Of a stretch of DNA of 64,000 nt, positions 7,386 through 16,296 are shown piece after piece (positions within the stretch are counted from its first letter, which is position 1; every line of letters starts with the position of its first letter). Origin of the DNA: Flavobacterium piscinae (GTDB lineage: Bacteria; Bacteroidota; Bacteroidia; Flavobacteriales; Flavobacteriaceae); assembly GCF_004122145.1 (NCBI RefSeq), contig NZ_SBKQ01000001.1, positions 248,001 through 312,000 on the forward strand, in the 5' to 3' direction. Below the pieces are notes generated by a model. The model searched no databases. It saw only the letters and a list, made by a program, of their open reading frames with translations, and was not told the origin of the DNA. A program made the position numbers and the translations under genes.

Positions 7386-9781
7386 TATAATTTTATTTTA
7401 ATATTGGATTTGTTAGACGTCATAACATAGTCAAAAGTTAGTTTTTTAGCTATTTTATCATATTGAAACTTAACTTTTATCCCATCGATCAGCACAGATT
7501 TCGGTTTTTTAGATAACAAAAAAATATGAATCATACCTTTTTTTCCCTTGGAAGGAAATAAATTACTTTCCATTGAAATGAAGAGTGATTTTTTTTCGAT
7601 TTCCGTTTCGCAAGTTAGCAACTCAGGATTATTTTCTTTAGAATTATCTCCTTCATCAAAATAGAATTGGCGTTCACTTGACGTTACTTTTTCATCAAAA
7701 TAAAGATGCAAATCCAAATTAGAATGTTCATAATTTTGAGTGGTTTGCACCACTTTTGTATATGGAATCAAAACACCATTTCGCACAAACGTTGGAATGT
7801 GAGCGGTAGCAACATTTATTTTTTCAGTCGAACCACCATTGTATTTTTTTGTGGAATAAATATCCGTCCAATTACTGTTTTTAGGAAAATAAATTTCTTT
7901 GGTTGTCTGATTAGCTTCCATTATCGGAAAAACTAGAAAATCTTTCCCCCATAAATACCCATCTGCTTTGGTCAATAAAGCTTCATTATCCGGTTCTTCA
8001 AAAAACAAGGGTCGCATTAACGGAATACCGGTTTGCGAATTTTCATACGCCAAACTATAATTGTAGGGAAGCATTGAATAACGCAATTCAATCGCTTTTT
8101 TAGCTAAGTTTTTCGCCCAATCACTTCTAAAAATCGGTTCTGAAGCCACATCGGATTGGGCATGCGGACGAAAGATTGGATTGAAAACGCCGTATTGCAA
8201 CCAACGCACATACAATTCGTCATCTAAATTTGCACCGGCAAATCCACCTAAATCGGAATGCATGTAAGCCAAACCTTGCAAACCCATTTGCAGAGAAATT
8301 TCCACTTGACCGGAAAGTCCGCCCCACGTTCGGTTCACATCACCACTCCACGGAATCATTCCGTAACGCTGCGAACCCGAATATCCGGAACGCATTAAAA
8401 TAAAAGGTCTTTGAGTTGGGAAATTATTCTGATAGCCTTCAAAAACCAATTTAGCCCAATTATGCCCGTAAATGTTGTGCACTTCGTCGGCTGTTCCGCC
8501 AAAAGTTCGAGCAGCGGCCGGAAACACTTCGGGTTCACCCAAATCGCCCCAAACACCACCAACACCTTTGTTGGCTAATTCTTTATAAATGTTCCAAAAC
8601 CATTTTTTACCATCTATTCTAAAAATGTCGATGATACCGGTATTTCCAAAATAAAAATCATACGTAAAAGGATTTCCTATAGAGTCGGTAGCTAAGATTT
8701 TTTTATCCACTGCTTCTTGCCATTTTTTAGAAGTGGTCAAAATAAATGGTTCCGTTATCGGAATGGTTTTGATTCCCATTTTATTAAAATCATCCACCAT
8801 TTTTTCAAAAGTGGGAAAACTATCGCGATACACTTCCAAATTTCCCATCGTGCCTTGAACTTCTTTTCCAAACCAATACAAATCTAAAATAATAGCATCT
8901 ACCGGAATGTTTTCCTCTTTGAATTTTTGAATGGTTTTACGAGCTTCCGTTTCGGAATGATAACCAAAACGAGAGGAGAAATTACCCAAAGCCCAACGTG
9001 GAGGCAACGGTTGTTTACCGGTTAATTCGGTATAATTGTGAATTAAATCTTCCCACGTATTGCCCACAATCACTTGATAGGTTTTGCGACCGGAAATGGT
9101 TTCGTACTCTAAAACATTTTCTTTTTTGCTATCCAAATCCAAATAACCAATGGGAGCATTGTCAAAATGAACCATGTATTTTTGGGATGAAATCACAATT
9201 GGAATCGTAAAATTCATCAATTCTGAACGGGTTTCATAACCATAATCGGCTCGGTTATATAATGCCAATCGGTTGCCGCGACGATTCATTCCCAACACTC
9301 TTGCCCCGCCACCGTAGAGTTTTTCTGTGGAATTAATATTGAATTGAATCACTTCAGTAGAATCATAAACGATATTTCCTTTCACTTTTTCAAGCGGTTC
9401 GTGTTTGCGTTTGAAGTACCCTAATTTTTCGGAAAGAATAGTTTTGTCTTGGTGAGAATAGATAATTTGAAATGGCGACTTTATTATTTTTATGCCCAAT
9501 TCATTGGTTTTCATTTCTATAAAATCGGCATTTTCCTCAATTTTAAAAGGATGGTTATTCGTTTTAAGCACCACGGCATGCGATTGCGAATTAAACTTTT
9601 CTCCATTGGGCACGAATGAAGTTTCGGCTATTTTATCATTGAAAAACTGGATAAAATAGGTTCCGTCTGTTGTTTTTAATTCTAATCTGTAACCCTTCCA
9701 AGAATGAGTAAAGTATTCCCTATTAGTGTTTTGGGAATAGCCAAGAGTAGTTAGGAATAAAAGAAAGATTATTTTTTTCAT
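7385..9781 (-). CDS. GH31 alpha-glucosidase, secreted to the periplasm
   Basis: This 798-residue enzyme should release glucose from the non-reducing ends of maltooligosaccharides. A signal peptide (MKKIIFLLFLTTLGYSQ) directs export. An N-terminal galactose-mutarotase-like beta-sandwich covers about 20-250. The GH31 barrel follows, with nucleophile Asp413 in GGVWGDLGEPE and acid/base Asp481 in PWSGDVNRTW. The C-terminal beta domains fit the DUF5110 type seen in the family. It lies 3 nt after the stop of the SusA-like gene and is translationally coupled to the next gene. The classical Sus operon of Bacteroides uses a GH97 enzyme (SusB) at this step. No GH97 is seen here, so GH31 probably fills that role. 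Confidence 0.93.
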   Translation of the reverse strand: MKKIIFLLFLTTLGYSQNTNREYFTHSWKGYRLELKTTDGTYFIQFFNDKIAETSFVPNGEKFNSQSHAVVLKTNNHPFKIEENADFIEMKTNELGIKIIKSPFQIIYSHQDKTILSEKLGYFKRKHEPLEKVKGNIVYDSTEVIQFNINSTEKLYGGGARVLGMNRRGNRLALYNRADYGYETRSELMNFTIPIVISSQKYMVHFDNAPIGYLDLDSKKENVLEYETISGRKTYQVIVGNTWEDLIHNYTELTGKQPLPPRWALGNFSSRFGYHSETEARKTIQKFKEENIPVDAIILDLYWFGKEVQGTMGNLEVYRDSFPTFEKMVDDFNKMGIKTIPITEPFILTTSKKWQEAVDKKILATDSIGNPFTYDFYFGNTGIIDIFRIDGKKWFWNIYKELANKGVGGVWGDLGEPEVFPAAARTFGGTADEVHNIYGHNWAKLVFEGYQNNFPTQRPFILMRSGYSGSQRYGMIPWSGDVNRTWGGLSGQVEISLQMGLQGLAYMHSDLGGFAGANLDDELYVRWLQYGVFNPIFRPHAQSDVASEPIFRSDWAKNLAKKAIELRYSMLPYNYSLAYENSQTGIPLMRPLFFEEPDNEALLTKADGYLWGKDFLVFPIMEANQTTKEIYFPKNSNWTDIYSTKKYNGGSTEKINVATAHIPTFVRNGVLIPYTKVVQTTQNYEHSNLDLHLYFDEKVTSSERQFYFDEGDNSKENNPELLTCETEIEKKSLFISMESNLFPSKGKKGMIHIFLLSKKPKSVLIDGIKVKFQYDKIAKKLTFDYVMTSNKSNIKIKL

Positions 9782-9784
9782 TCG

Positions 9785-11647
9785 TTAATTCATTTTTGTG
9801 GTAAAAAGATAAGCACCTTTTTGGTTTAAAATCAATTCGTTATCCCAAATAAATTCTTCTCCGGTGAGGATATTTTTAAATTTTTTACCTTTTAAATTTA
9901 ATTCGTTATAAATGGATAAATCTACTTTTGTCGATTCATTTTTGTTTAAAAAGAAGACCACAACTTCATCATTCAACATTCTAAACAAAGTATAAACTCC
10001 GTTATTCGGAGCAAAATGCATGGTTTTTCCGTCATGAATGGCTTTACTGTTTTTGCGATAATTCAATATCTTCGTTAAAAAATCTTGTACATCTTTTTGG
10101 TCAGCTGTGAGGCCTTCTCCGGTAAAAGCATTTACTTTATCACCTTTCCATCCGCCGGGAAAATCGGTTCGGATTAAGCCGTGATCGCCTGGTTTAGCGG
10201 TGTTTTGCATTAATATTTCTGTTCCGTAATAGAATTGTGGAATTCTGGGTAGAACCAAATAGGTTGCCAAAGCCATTTTGGTGTTTTCAACATTTTCCTC
10301 CATTTGTGTAAAAATACGGTCCATGTCGTGATTGTCAGGGAAAATCATGATGTCTTTTGGAGAAGTATAATGAAAATCATTGGCTAAACCGTCGTATAGT
10401 TTGGCTAAACCTTTATCCCAGCTTTCTTTTTCTTTAATCGCTTGTGGAATCAAGGTTTGCATGGCAAAATCCATCGTAGAACGCAAGTTGGATTGGTAGC
10501 CGTCTTTATTTTTGGCTCCTTGTTGCCAATAGCCAATCAAAAGCGGATTGGTACTCCATTCTTCACCTACGATGTTAAAATTGGGATATTCTTTCATGAT
10601 TGCTCCGGCCCAATTACTCATAAACACTTTATCAGGATAAGGATAGGTGTCTTGACGAATTCCTCCCAATTGAAGGGTTTCAATCCACCAAATGCTATTT
10701 TGAATGATGTATTTTGCCAAAAATGGATTGCGTTGATTCAAATCGGGCATGGTAGGAACGAACCAGCCTTCAGCCATTTCTTTTTTGTCTTTCTCAGAAG
10801 CGTATAAGTCTTGATTACTGGTTCTGCGGTGATTGGAAGTGACGTATTTTTTTTCTTTTTCATATAATTCTTGGTAATTTACCCAATCGGCAAAAGGCAA
10901 ATCTTTCATCCACCAATGTTCACTACCACAATGATTGGCTACCTGATCCATGATGAGTTTCATCCCGTTTTGTTGTAATTTTCCGGCAAGATTTTTATAA
11001 TCCGCTAAAGTCCCAAATCGTGGGTCAACTTGATAAAAATCGGTCATGGCATAGCCGTGATACGAACCACTTTTCATATCATTAGTCAAAACAGGAGTGG
11101 GCCAAATGGCGGTGAATCCTAAGTTTTTAATGTAATCAATACGATTGATAATACCTTGAATGTCGCCACCGTGACGTTTATAGTCGTGTGTTCTGTCCAA
11201 TTCGGTTTCATTCATGGTTTTCACCACATCGTTGGCTTCATTTCCGTTGGCAAAACGATCCGGAGTGATAAGGTAGATGGCATCAGAGCTGTTGAATCCG
11301 ATGAAGTCTTCAGAAGCTTTAGATTTCGGTTTTAATTCGTAAGATTGTGTTATTTTTTTGCCTTTCTCCGATTCAAAAATGATATTGAATTTTCCTGGTT
11401 TTGTGGATTCATCAATTTTTAAATCGATAAACAAATAGTTGGGACTTTTTGCTTGATGCACTTTTTCAATAGTAACACCTTCATAGGATATTTTGGGTGT
11501 AGTCTTACCTATATTGGGATGATGCACAAGCAATTGCAGGTTTTCATTTTTCAATCCAGTCCACCAGTTGGGTGGTTCAATGCGATTGACTTGAGCGTTT
11601 AGAAATGAAAATGCGAGACAAAACAGTAGCAATGAAATTTTTTTCAT
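9785..11647 (-). CDS. SusA-like GH13 neopullulanase / cyclomaltodextrinase
   Basis: This 620-residue exported enzyme (signal peptide MKKISLLLFCLAFSFLNAQ) starts with a cyclomaltodextrinase-type N-terminal beta domain (about 20-110; RIEPPNWWTGL is typical). The GH13 barrel follows: MDQVANHC (233-240), GGIRQDTYPY with nucleophile Asp333, IVGEEWS with acid/base Glu362, and FPDNHDMDR with Asp441. Family knowledge: such enzymes hydrolyse pullulan, cyclodextrins and maltodextrins in the periplasm. It lies in the middle of the maltodextrin operon, separated from the GH65 gene upstream by a 57-bp imperfect palindrome. Domain order and context match SusA; the exact substrate remains inferred. Confidence 0.92.
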   Translation of the reverse strand: MKKISLLLFCLAFSFLNAQVNRIEPPNWWTGLKNENLQLLVHHPNIGKTTPKISYEGVTIEKVHQAKSPNYLFIDLKIDESTKPGKFNIIFESEKGKKITQSYELKPKSKASEDFIGFNSSDAIYLITPDRFANGNEANDVVKTMNETELDRTHDYKRHGGDIQGIINRIDYIKNLGFTAIWPTPVLTNDMKSGSYHGYAMTDFYQVDPRFGTLADYKNLAGKLQQNGMKLIMDQVANHCGSEHWWMKDLPFADWVNYQELYEKEKKYVTSNHRRTSNQDLYASEKDKKEMAEGWFVPTMPDLNQRNPFLAKYIIQNSIWWIETLQLGGIRQDTYPYPDKVFMSNWAGAIMKEYPNFNIVGEEWSTNPLLIGYWQQGAKNKDGYQSNLRSTMDFAMQTLIPQAIKEKESWDKGLAKLYDGLANDFHYTSPKDIMIFPDNHDMDRIFTQMEENVENTKMALATYLVLPRIPQFYYGTEILMQNTAKPGDHGLIRTDFPGGWKGDKVNAFTGEGLTADQKDVQDFLTKILNYRKNSKAIHDGKTMHFAPNNGVYTLFRMLNDEVVVFFLNKNESTKVDLSIYNELNLKGKKFKNILTGEEFIWDNELILNQKGAYLFTTKMN

Positions 11648-11661
11648 AATAGATTGTTTTA

Positions 11662-11718
11662 TCTCGCAAAGTCGCAGAGACGCTAAGCAAACCTTTGCGA
11701 CTTAGCGTCTTTGCGAGA
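11662..11718. repeat. REP-like imperfect palindrome inside the maltodextrin operon
   Basis: The left arm begins TCTCGCAAAGTCGCAGAGAC and the right arm ends CTTAGCGTCTTTGCGAGA. The arms pair over 18 bp with an 8-nt bulge in the left arm; a second pairing (CGCAAAG/CTTTGCG) is also possible. It fills the gap between the GH65 stop and the SusA-like start. The CGCAAAGTCG core and nearby GAGAC also occur in the inverted repeats of the REP-associated transposase at 4838-5561. It may be a dispersed REP element and could shape the mRNA between the two genes. Confidence 0.7.
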
Positions 11719-11723
11719 AATTG

Positions 11724-14027
11724 TTATACCGTAACCAAACTATCCGGTTCCACCAAAACCTCTTTTCCGTTGACAAAAACGGTAATTGGTTTTTCGCCTT
11801 CTAAAGAAAATTTGGTTTCATTTGCATGAACTGAAACTTTCAAAATTTGGTTTCTAAAGTTAATTTTAAAGGAATAACCCTTCCATTGTGCGGGGATTTT
11901 TGGTTCAAAGTGCAAAGTGTTATTTTTTACACGCATGCCACCAAATCCCTCTACAATGCTCATCCATGTTCCGGCCATTGAAGTAATGTGTAAACCTTCG
12001 TGGACTTCTTTGTTGTAATCATCTAAATCCAAACGGGATGTACGCAAATAAAAAGTATATGCTTGTTCCATTCGTCCTAAAACAGCAGCTTGAATGGAGT
12101 GAACACAAGGTGAAAGCGAACTTTCATGAACAGTAAACGGCTCATAAAAATCGAAATGTTTTTCCAATTGTTCTTTGCTGAAATGATCTTCAAAAAAGTA
12201 AAAGCCTTGTAACGTATCTGCTTGTTTGATGTAAGGTGAACGTAAAATTCTATCCCACGACCATTTTTGATTGATTGGGCGTTGACTCTTATCTAGATCA
12301 TGTACTTTTACTAATTCTTTATCCAAAAAGCCATCTTGTTGCAAATATACGCCATGTTCTTCAGAATAAGGAAAATACATATTGTCCGCTACTTCTTTCC
12401 AATGATTAATTTCAGTTGTAGAAAGTTTTACTTTATTGAGAATTCGAGTATAATCAGACGAATATTCTTTTTCAATTTTATTGATTTGTTCTACCGTATA
12501 ATCAATACACCATTTGGCGATATAGTTGGTATAGAAATTATTATTGACATTGTTTTCATATTCATTTGGACCCGTAACACCCAAAATCACATATTGATTT
12601 CTGTAAGTAGAATAAGTTGCTCTTTGGTGCCAAAAACGAGCAATTCCGATTAAAACTTCTAAACCTTTTTCGGGAATATAGCTGTAATCACCGGTAAAAC
12701 GGTAATAATTGTATATAGCAAAAGCAATCGCACCGTTGCGGTGAATTTCTTCAAACGTAATTTCCCACTCGTTGTGACATTCTTCGCCGTTCATAGTTAC
12801 CATCGGGTACAAAGCCGCACCGTTTTTGAAACCTAGTTTTCCGGCATTTTCAATGGCTTTGTCCAATTGATTGTAACGATAGGTCAATAAATTTCGAGCG
12901 ACTTGTTGGTCTTTAGTTGCCATATAAAAAGGGATGCAATAGGCTTCGGTATCCCAATAAGTAGAACCGCCATATTTTTCTCCGGTAAAGCCTTTCGGGC
13001 CAATATTTAAACGAGAATCTTTACCTAAATAGGTTTGATTCAATTGAAAAATATTAAAACGAATACCTTGTTGAGCTTTCACATCTCCATCAATGGTAAT
13101 GTCACTCATTTCCCAAATCTTTGCCCAAGCTTCAATTTGATTGGCCAACAATTCGTCATAACCAATTGAAACGGCAGTAGAAATTACTTTTTTGGAAGCC
13201 TCTTCCGTATTTTCATGGTTCATAGAAACGGTATAACCACCCATTTTTTGAATGGTAGCCGATTGGTTTTTGGCAAGTGAAACTTCATACGAAAATTCAA
13301 TTTTATCATGTGAAGAAAGTATGTCAGAAGGAGAAGCATTTACATTTTTCCCATCCATCAAAATAGAATTATGCATGAATGTGGTTGCTGTAAAATGTGT
13401 TTTGAACGTTCTTGCAGTAACAAAAGCTTCGTTTGAATTATTTCTAACACTTATTGGTTCCCAAAATTTCTCTTCCCAGTTGGCGTCTTCGTTGTGAACA
13501 CCAGCATCGAGATATGGTTTAAAAACAATCTTAGCACCCTGATTTAAAGCAGTAACTTGATAATTGATTACACCCACTTCATCCAAATCCAACGAAAGAA
13601 AACGACGTACTTGTACTTCAATATCCGTTCCGTTTTGAAGTGTTGCGATGAAAGAACGATGGTACCAACCTTCTTTCATATTCAATTCTCTACGGAAATT
13701 TTTCACTGCCTTACATTTAGCCAAATCTAGGTTTTCCCCATTGACTTCAATATTAATCCCAATCCAGTTAGGAGCATTCAACACTTTGGCAAAATACTCG
13801 GGATAACCGTTTTTCCACCAACCCACTTTAGTTTTATCGGGATAATATATTCCGGCGATATAACTTCCTTGGAAGGTTTTACCTGAGTAATATTCTTCAA
13901 AATTTGCACGTTGTCCCATCGCACCGTTTCCAATGCTGAACAAACTTTCGGAAGACTTAACCAGGTCTTGCTCAAATCCTTCTTCAATAATCGACCAGTT
14001 ATCTGGTATGATATAATCTTGGTTCAT
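11724..14027 (-). CDS. GH65 maltose phosphorylase
   Basis: This 767-residue cytoplasmic enzyme (no signal peptide) should convert maltose and phosphate to beta-glucose 1-phosphate and glucose. The GH65 layout is complete: an N-terminal beta-sandwich (about 10-270), a helical barrel with STYWDTEAY (355-363), the catalytic acid Glu489 in GVTGPNEYEN, HITSMAGTW near the phosphate site, and a C-terminal beta domain. Beta-phosphoglucomutase lies immediately upstream in the operon. That pairing fits a phosphorylase yielding the beta anomer and argues for maltose rather than a hydrolase role. Other GH65 substrates (trehalose, kojibiose) cannot be excluded by reading, but the starch-locus context favours maltose. 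Confidence 0.92.
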   Translation of the reverse strand: MNQDYIIPDNWSIIEEGFEQDLVKSSESLFSIGNGAMGQRANFEEYYSGKTFQGSYIAGIYYPDKTKVGWWKNGYPEYFAKVLNAPNWIGINIEVNGENLDLAKCKAVKNFRRELNMKEGWYHRSFIATLQNGTDIEVQVRRFLSLDLDEVGVINYQVTALNQGAKIVFKPYLDAGVHNEDANWEEKFWEPISVRNNSNEAFVTARTFKTHFTATTFMHNSILMDGKNVNASPSDILSSHDKIEFSYEVSLAKNQSATIQKMGGYTVSMNHENTEEASKKVISTAVSIGYDELLANQIEAWAKIWEMSDITIDGDVKAQQGIRFNIFQLNQTYLGKDSRLNIGPKGFTGEKYGGSTYWDTEAYCIPFYMATKDQQVARNLLTYRYNQLDKAIENAGKLGFKNGAALYPMVTMNGEECHNEWEITFEEIHRNGAIAFAIYNYYRFTGDYSYIPEKGLEVLIGIARFWHQRATYSTYRNQYVILGVTGPNEYENNVNNNFYTNYIAKWCIDYTVEQINKIEKEYSSDYTRILNKVKLSTTEINHWKEVADNMYFPYSEEHGVYLQQDGFLDKELVKVHDLDKSQRPINQKWSWDRILRSPYIKQADTLQGFYFFEDHFSKEQLEKHFDFYEPFTVHESSLSPCVHSIQAAVLGRMEQAYTFYLRTSRLDLDDYNKEVHEGLHITSMAGTWMSIVEGFGGMRVKNNTLHFEPKIPAQWKGYSFKINFRNQILKVSVHANETKFSLEGEKPITVFVNGKEVLVEPDSLVTV

Positions 14028-14043
14028 TAAATTTAGTTTAAAT

Positions 14044-14068
14044 GTTTCAAGTTTAACGTTTCAAGTTT
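14044..14068. repeat. Short tandem direct repeat between the GH65 and pgmB genes
   Basis: GTTTCAAGTTT occurs twice (14044-14054 and 14058-14068), separated by AAC. It lies in the 67-bp gap between the two genes. I can assign no function. Confidence 0.5.
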
Positions 14069-14094
14069 TTATAACTCGAAAAATTAAAATTTTA

Positions 14095-14751
14095 CTATTT
14101 ATGTATTAGGTTTTGTATAAAATTTAAATCGATATGCGTAAAATCGGGGAAGACGAATTGAGCTTCGTGTAAAATGGTTTCTTCTCCAATTCCGACACTT
14201 ATCATTCCGGCAATGTTGGCAGCCTGAATCCCGGCAACGGAATCTTCAAAAACGATGCATCTCTCGTTTGGGAAATTCACTTTTTTGGCTCCTTGAATAA
14301 AAACTTCAGGATCCGGTTTGGCATTTGACACATCGTTTCCATCCACTATGGCATCAAAATAATCGATAATTTTTGCTTTTTCTAAAATAGGTTTAGCGTT
14401 TTTACTGGCAGAACCTAAAACGATTTTTTGTTTATTTTCTTTTAAATAAGTAAGAACAGGTAAAACGCCGGGCAGGATTTCACTTTCGTCCATATTCACT
14501 AAATAGGAAAGATAGTCTTCGTTTTTTTGAACGAGCCATTTGTTTTTGTCTTCTTGCGAAGCTTCCATATTACCTAAAGCAAGAATAAGGTCGAGTGATC
14601 GAACACGACTCACCCCTTTGAGTTCTTCATTGTGTTCGGGTGTAAATTCGATACCCAATTGGTGAGCAATCTTTTGCCACGCTAAATAGTGATATTTGGC
14701 TGTGTCAACGATTACGCCATCGAGGTCAAATATGAAACATTTTTGATTCAT
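14095..14751 (-). CDS. pgmB: Beta-phosphoglucomutase
   Basis: This 218-residue HAD-superfamily enzyme converts beta-glucose 1-phosphate to glucose 6-phosphate, the step after maltose phosphorolysis. FIFDLDGVIVDTA places the phospho-accepting Asp9 and the general acid/base Asp11. The other HAD motifs are LGSASKN (113-119), AKPDPEVF and FEDSVAGIQAA. The helical cap lies at about 15-85. The length is normal for PgmB. The start shares a base with the stop of the MFS gene (TAATG at 14751), which suggests coupled translation, and the GH65 gene follows downstream. Confidence 0.95.
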   Translation of the reverse strand: MNQKCFIFDLDGVIVDTAKYHYLAWQKIAHQLGIEFTPEHNEELKGVSRVRSLDLILALGNMEASQEDKNKWLVQKNEDYLSYLVNMDESEILPGVLPVLTYLKENKQKIVLGSASKNAKPILEKAKIIDYFDAIVDGNDVSNAKPDPEVFIQGAKKVNFPNERCIVFEDSVAGIQAANIAGMISVGIGEETILHEAQFVFPDFTHIDLNFIQNLIHK

Positions 14752-16097
14752 TAGTTTTGTACTATATCATCCACATCTTTTACTTTATAAACTAAAGCTG
14801 CGGCAATTAAGAAACTGACACCGCTGGTTACTAAAGCAAAAATGGCATGATCATTATATAAATATTTAACCAGTAATCCTCCAATGAGGGCATTAATAAT
14901 CTGTGGTATTACGATAAAGAAATTGAATATTCCCATATATACGCCCATTTTTTTTGGGTGAATAGACCCGGCAAGAATAGCATAGGGCATTGCTAAAATA
15001 CTAGCCCAAGCTACACCTACACAAATCATTGAAAATATTAAGGACTCTTTGTTAGGCATCAAATACATGGAAATCAATCCAATTCCTCCAATGATTAATG
15101 AAATAGCGTGAGTTTTTTTCCTGCCAATTTGCTTAGCAATGTAGGGAAGCGTAAAAGCAAAAATCATGGATACAAAATTGTACACTCCAAATAATGTACC
15201 TACCCAGTTTCCGGCTTCATCAAATAATGGATTTTTAACATCATCTGAGGCTAAGCCATAAATGTGTTGAGCGATAGCAGGTGTGGTGAAAACCCACATT
15301 CCAAAAAGGCCGAACCAGGAAAAGAATTGAACCATGCTTAGTTGTCTCATGGTCGTTGGCATTTTAGCAAAGTCTTCAAAAATATCCAACAATCGAGCAG
15401 GTTTTTCGTCACCCAAGGCTTCTTGATGAGCCTTTTCATCAGAAAATTGAGTTAGTTCATCAGGGGAGTATTCCTTAGTGGTAACTACCGTAACTAAAAT
15501 GGTAATGATTAAAATAATGGCTCCAATCACAAAAGACCAAATTAAATAATTTGGAATGCCTGACTCGGTTTCGCCTGTCATCCCCAACCATTCTAAGAAA
15601 GAGGGTAAAACAGAACCTACTACAGCACCCATACCAATTAAAGCTGTTTGAATACTGAAACCAAGCGTTCGCTGGTCGGTTCTAAGGTTATCACCTACTA
15701 ATGCTCTAAAAGGTTCCATTGCAATGTTAAAAGAAACATCCATAATCATCAGCATTCCGGCTCCAACCCATAATGCAGGAAGAAAAGCAATAAAAATTTC
15801 CGATTGAGGCATAAGAATTAATCCAACAGAGGCTAGAACTGCTCCTAACAAGAAAAAAGGTTTTCTTCTCCCGAATTTACTCCAAGTATTGTCACTGTAA
15901 TGTCCTATTATGGGCTGGACAATTAAACCGGTTAAAGGAGCAATAATCCAAAACCAAGAAAGTTCGTGAACATCGGCACCAAATTTTTGTAGAATTCTGC
16001 TTGCGTTGGCATTTTGAAGGGCAAAACCCATTTGTATTCCCAAGAAACCGAAACTCATGTTCCAAATTTCCCAGAAACTTAACTTACGCTTTTCCAT
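14751..16097 (-). CDS. MFS sugar transporter, probably maltose uptake (SLC45/GPH-like)
   Basis: This 448-residue inner-membrane protein has about 12 hydrophobic segments. The motif GHYSDNTWSKFGRRKPF (65-81) is the cytoplasmic loop-2 signature of sugar MFS carriers related to SLC45 and GPH transporters. It is the first gene of the minus-strand operon, coupled to pgmB and followed by maltose phosphorylase. The likely cargo is therefore maltose or short maltodextrins brought from periplasm to cytoplasm, driven by a cation gradient. Substrate and coupling ion are inferred from context. Confidence 0.9.
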   Translation of the reverse strand: MEKRKLSFWEIWNMSFGFLGIQMGFALQNANASRILQKFGADVHELSWFWIIAPLTGLIVQPIIGHYSDNTWSKFGRRKPFFLLGAVLASVGLILMPQSEIFIAFLPALWVGAGMLMIMDVSFNIAMEPFRALVGDNLRTDQRTLGFSIQTALIGMGAVVGSVLPSFLEWLGMTGETESGIPNYLIWSFVIGAIILIITILVTVVTTKEYSPDELTQFSDEKAHQEALGDEKPARLLDIFEDFAKMPTTMRQLSMVQFFSWFGLFGMWVFTTPAIAQHIYGLASDDVKNPLFDEAGNWVGTLFGVYNFVSMIFAFTLPYIAKQIGRKKTHAISLIIGGIGLISMYLMPNKESLIFSMICVGVAWASILAMPYAILAGSIHPKKMGVYMGIFNFFIVIPQIINALIGGLLVKYLYNDHAIFALVTSGVSFLIAAALVYKVKDVDDIVQN

Positions 16098-16123
16098 TAT
16101 CGTAATTAGTTGATTAATAATAC

Positions 16124-16145
16124 GATAAGCGGTTTATGGCTTATC
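16124..16145. promoter_or_regulatory. Inverted repeat in the leader of the maltodextrin operon
   Basis: GATAAGC, 8 nt, GCTTATC lies 27 nt upstream of the MFS start. It is between a TATATTTG box (16190-16197 on the minus strand, a match to the Bacteroidota -7 pattern TAnnTTTG) and the gene. It could be an operator or an mRNA hairpin. No good -33 TTG is seen at the usual distance. Confidence 0.4.
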
Positions 16146-16296
16146 AAAACTTTTGTTCGAAGTAAAAATACAAGCTTTGATAATTGATACAAATATAGTT
16201 TTTTTTTTAAGCGAAATTATTTTTTTAAAAATATTTTGAAAGTATTTTTTTGGTGTTCACAATTTTAAAGTCAATGAAATCAATGGTTTACAGCTA

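Noticed and set aside
16201..16230. Poly-T tract upstream of the MFS operon as a terminator for lacI
   Set aside because: It is AT-rich without a GC stem, so it gives no good rho-independent terminator on either strand.
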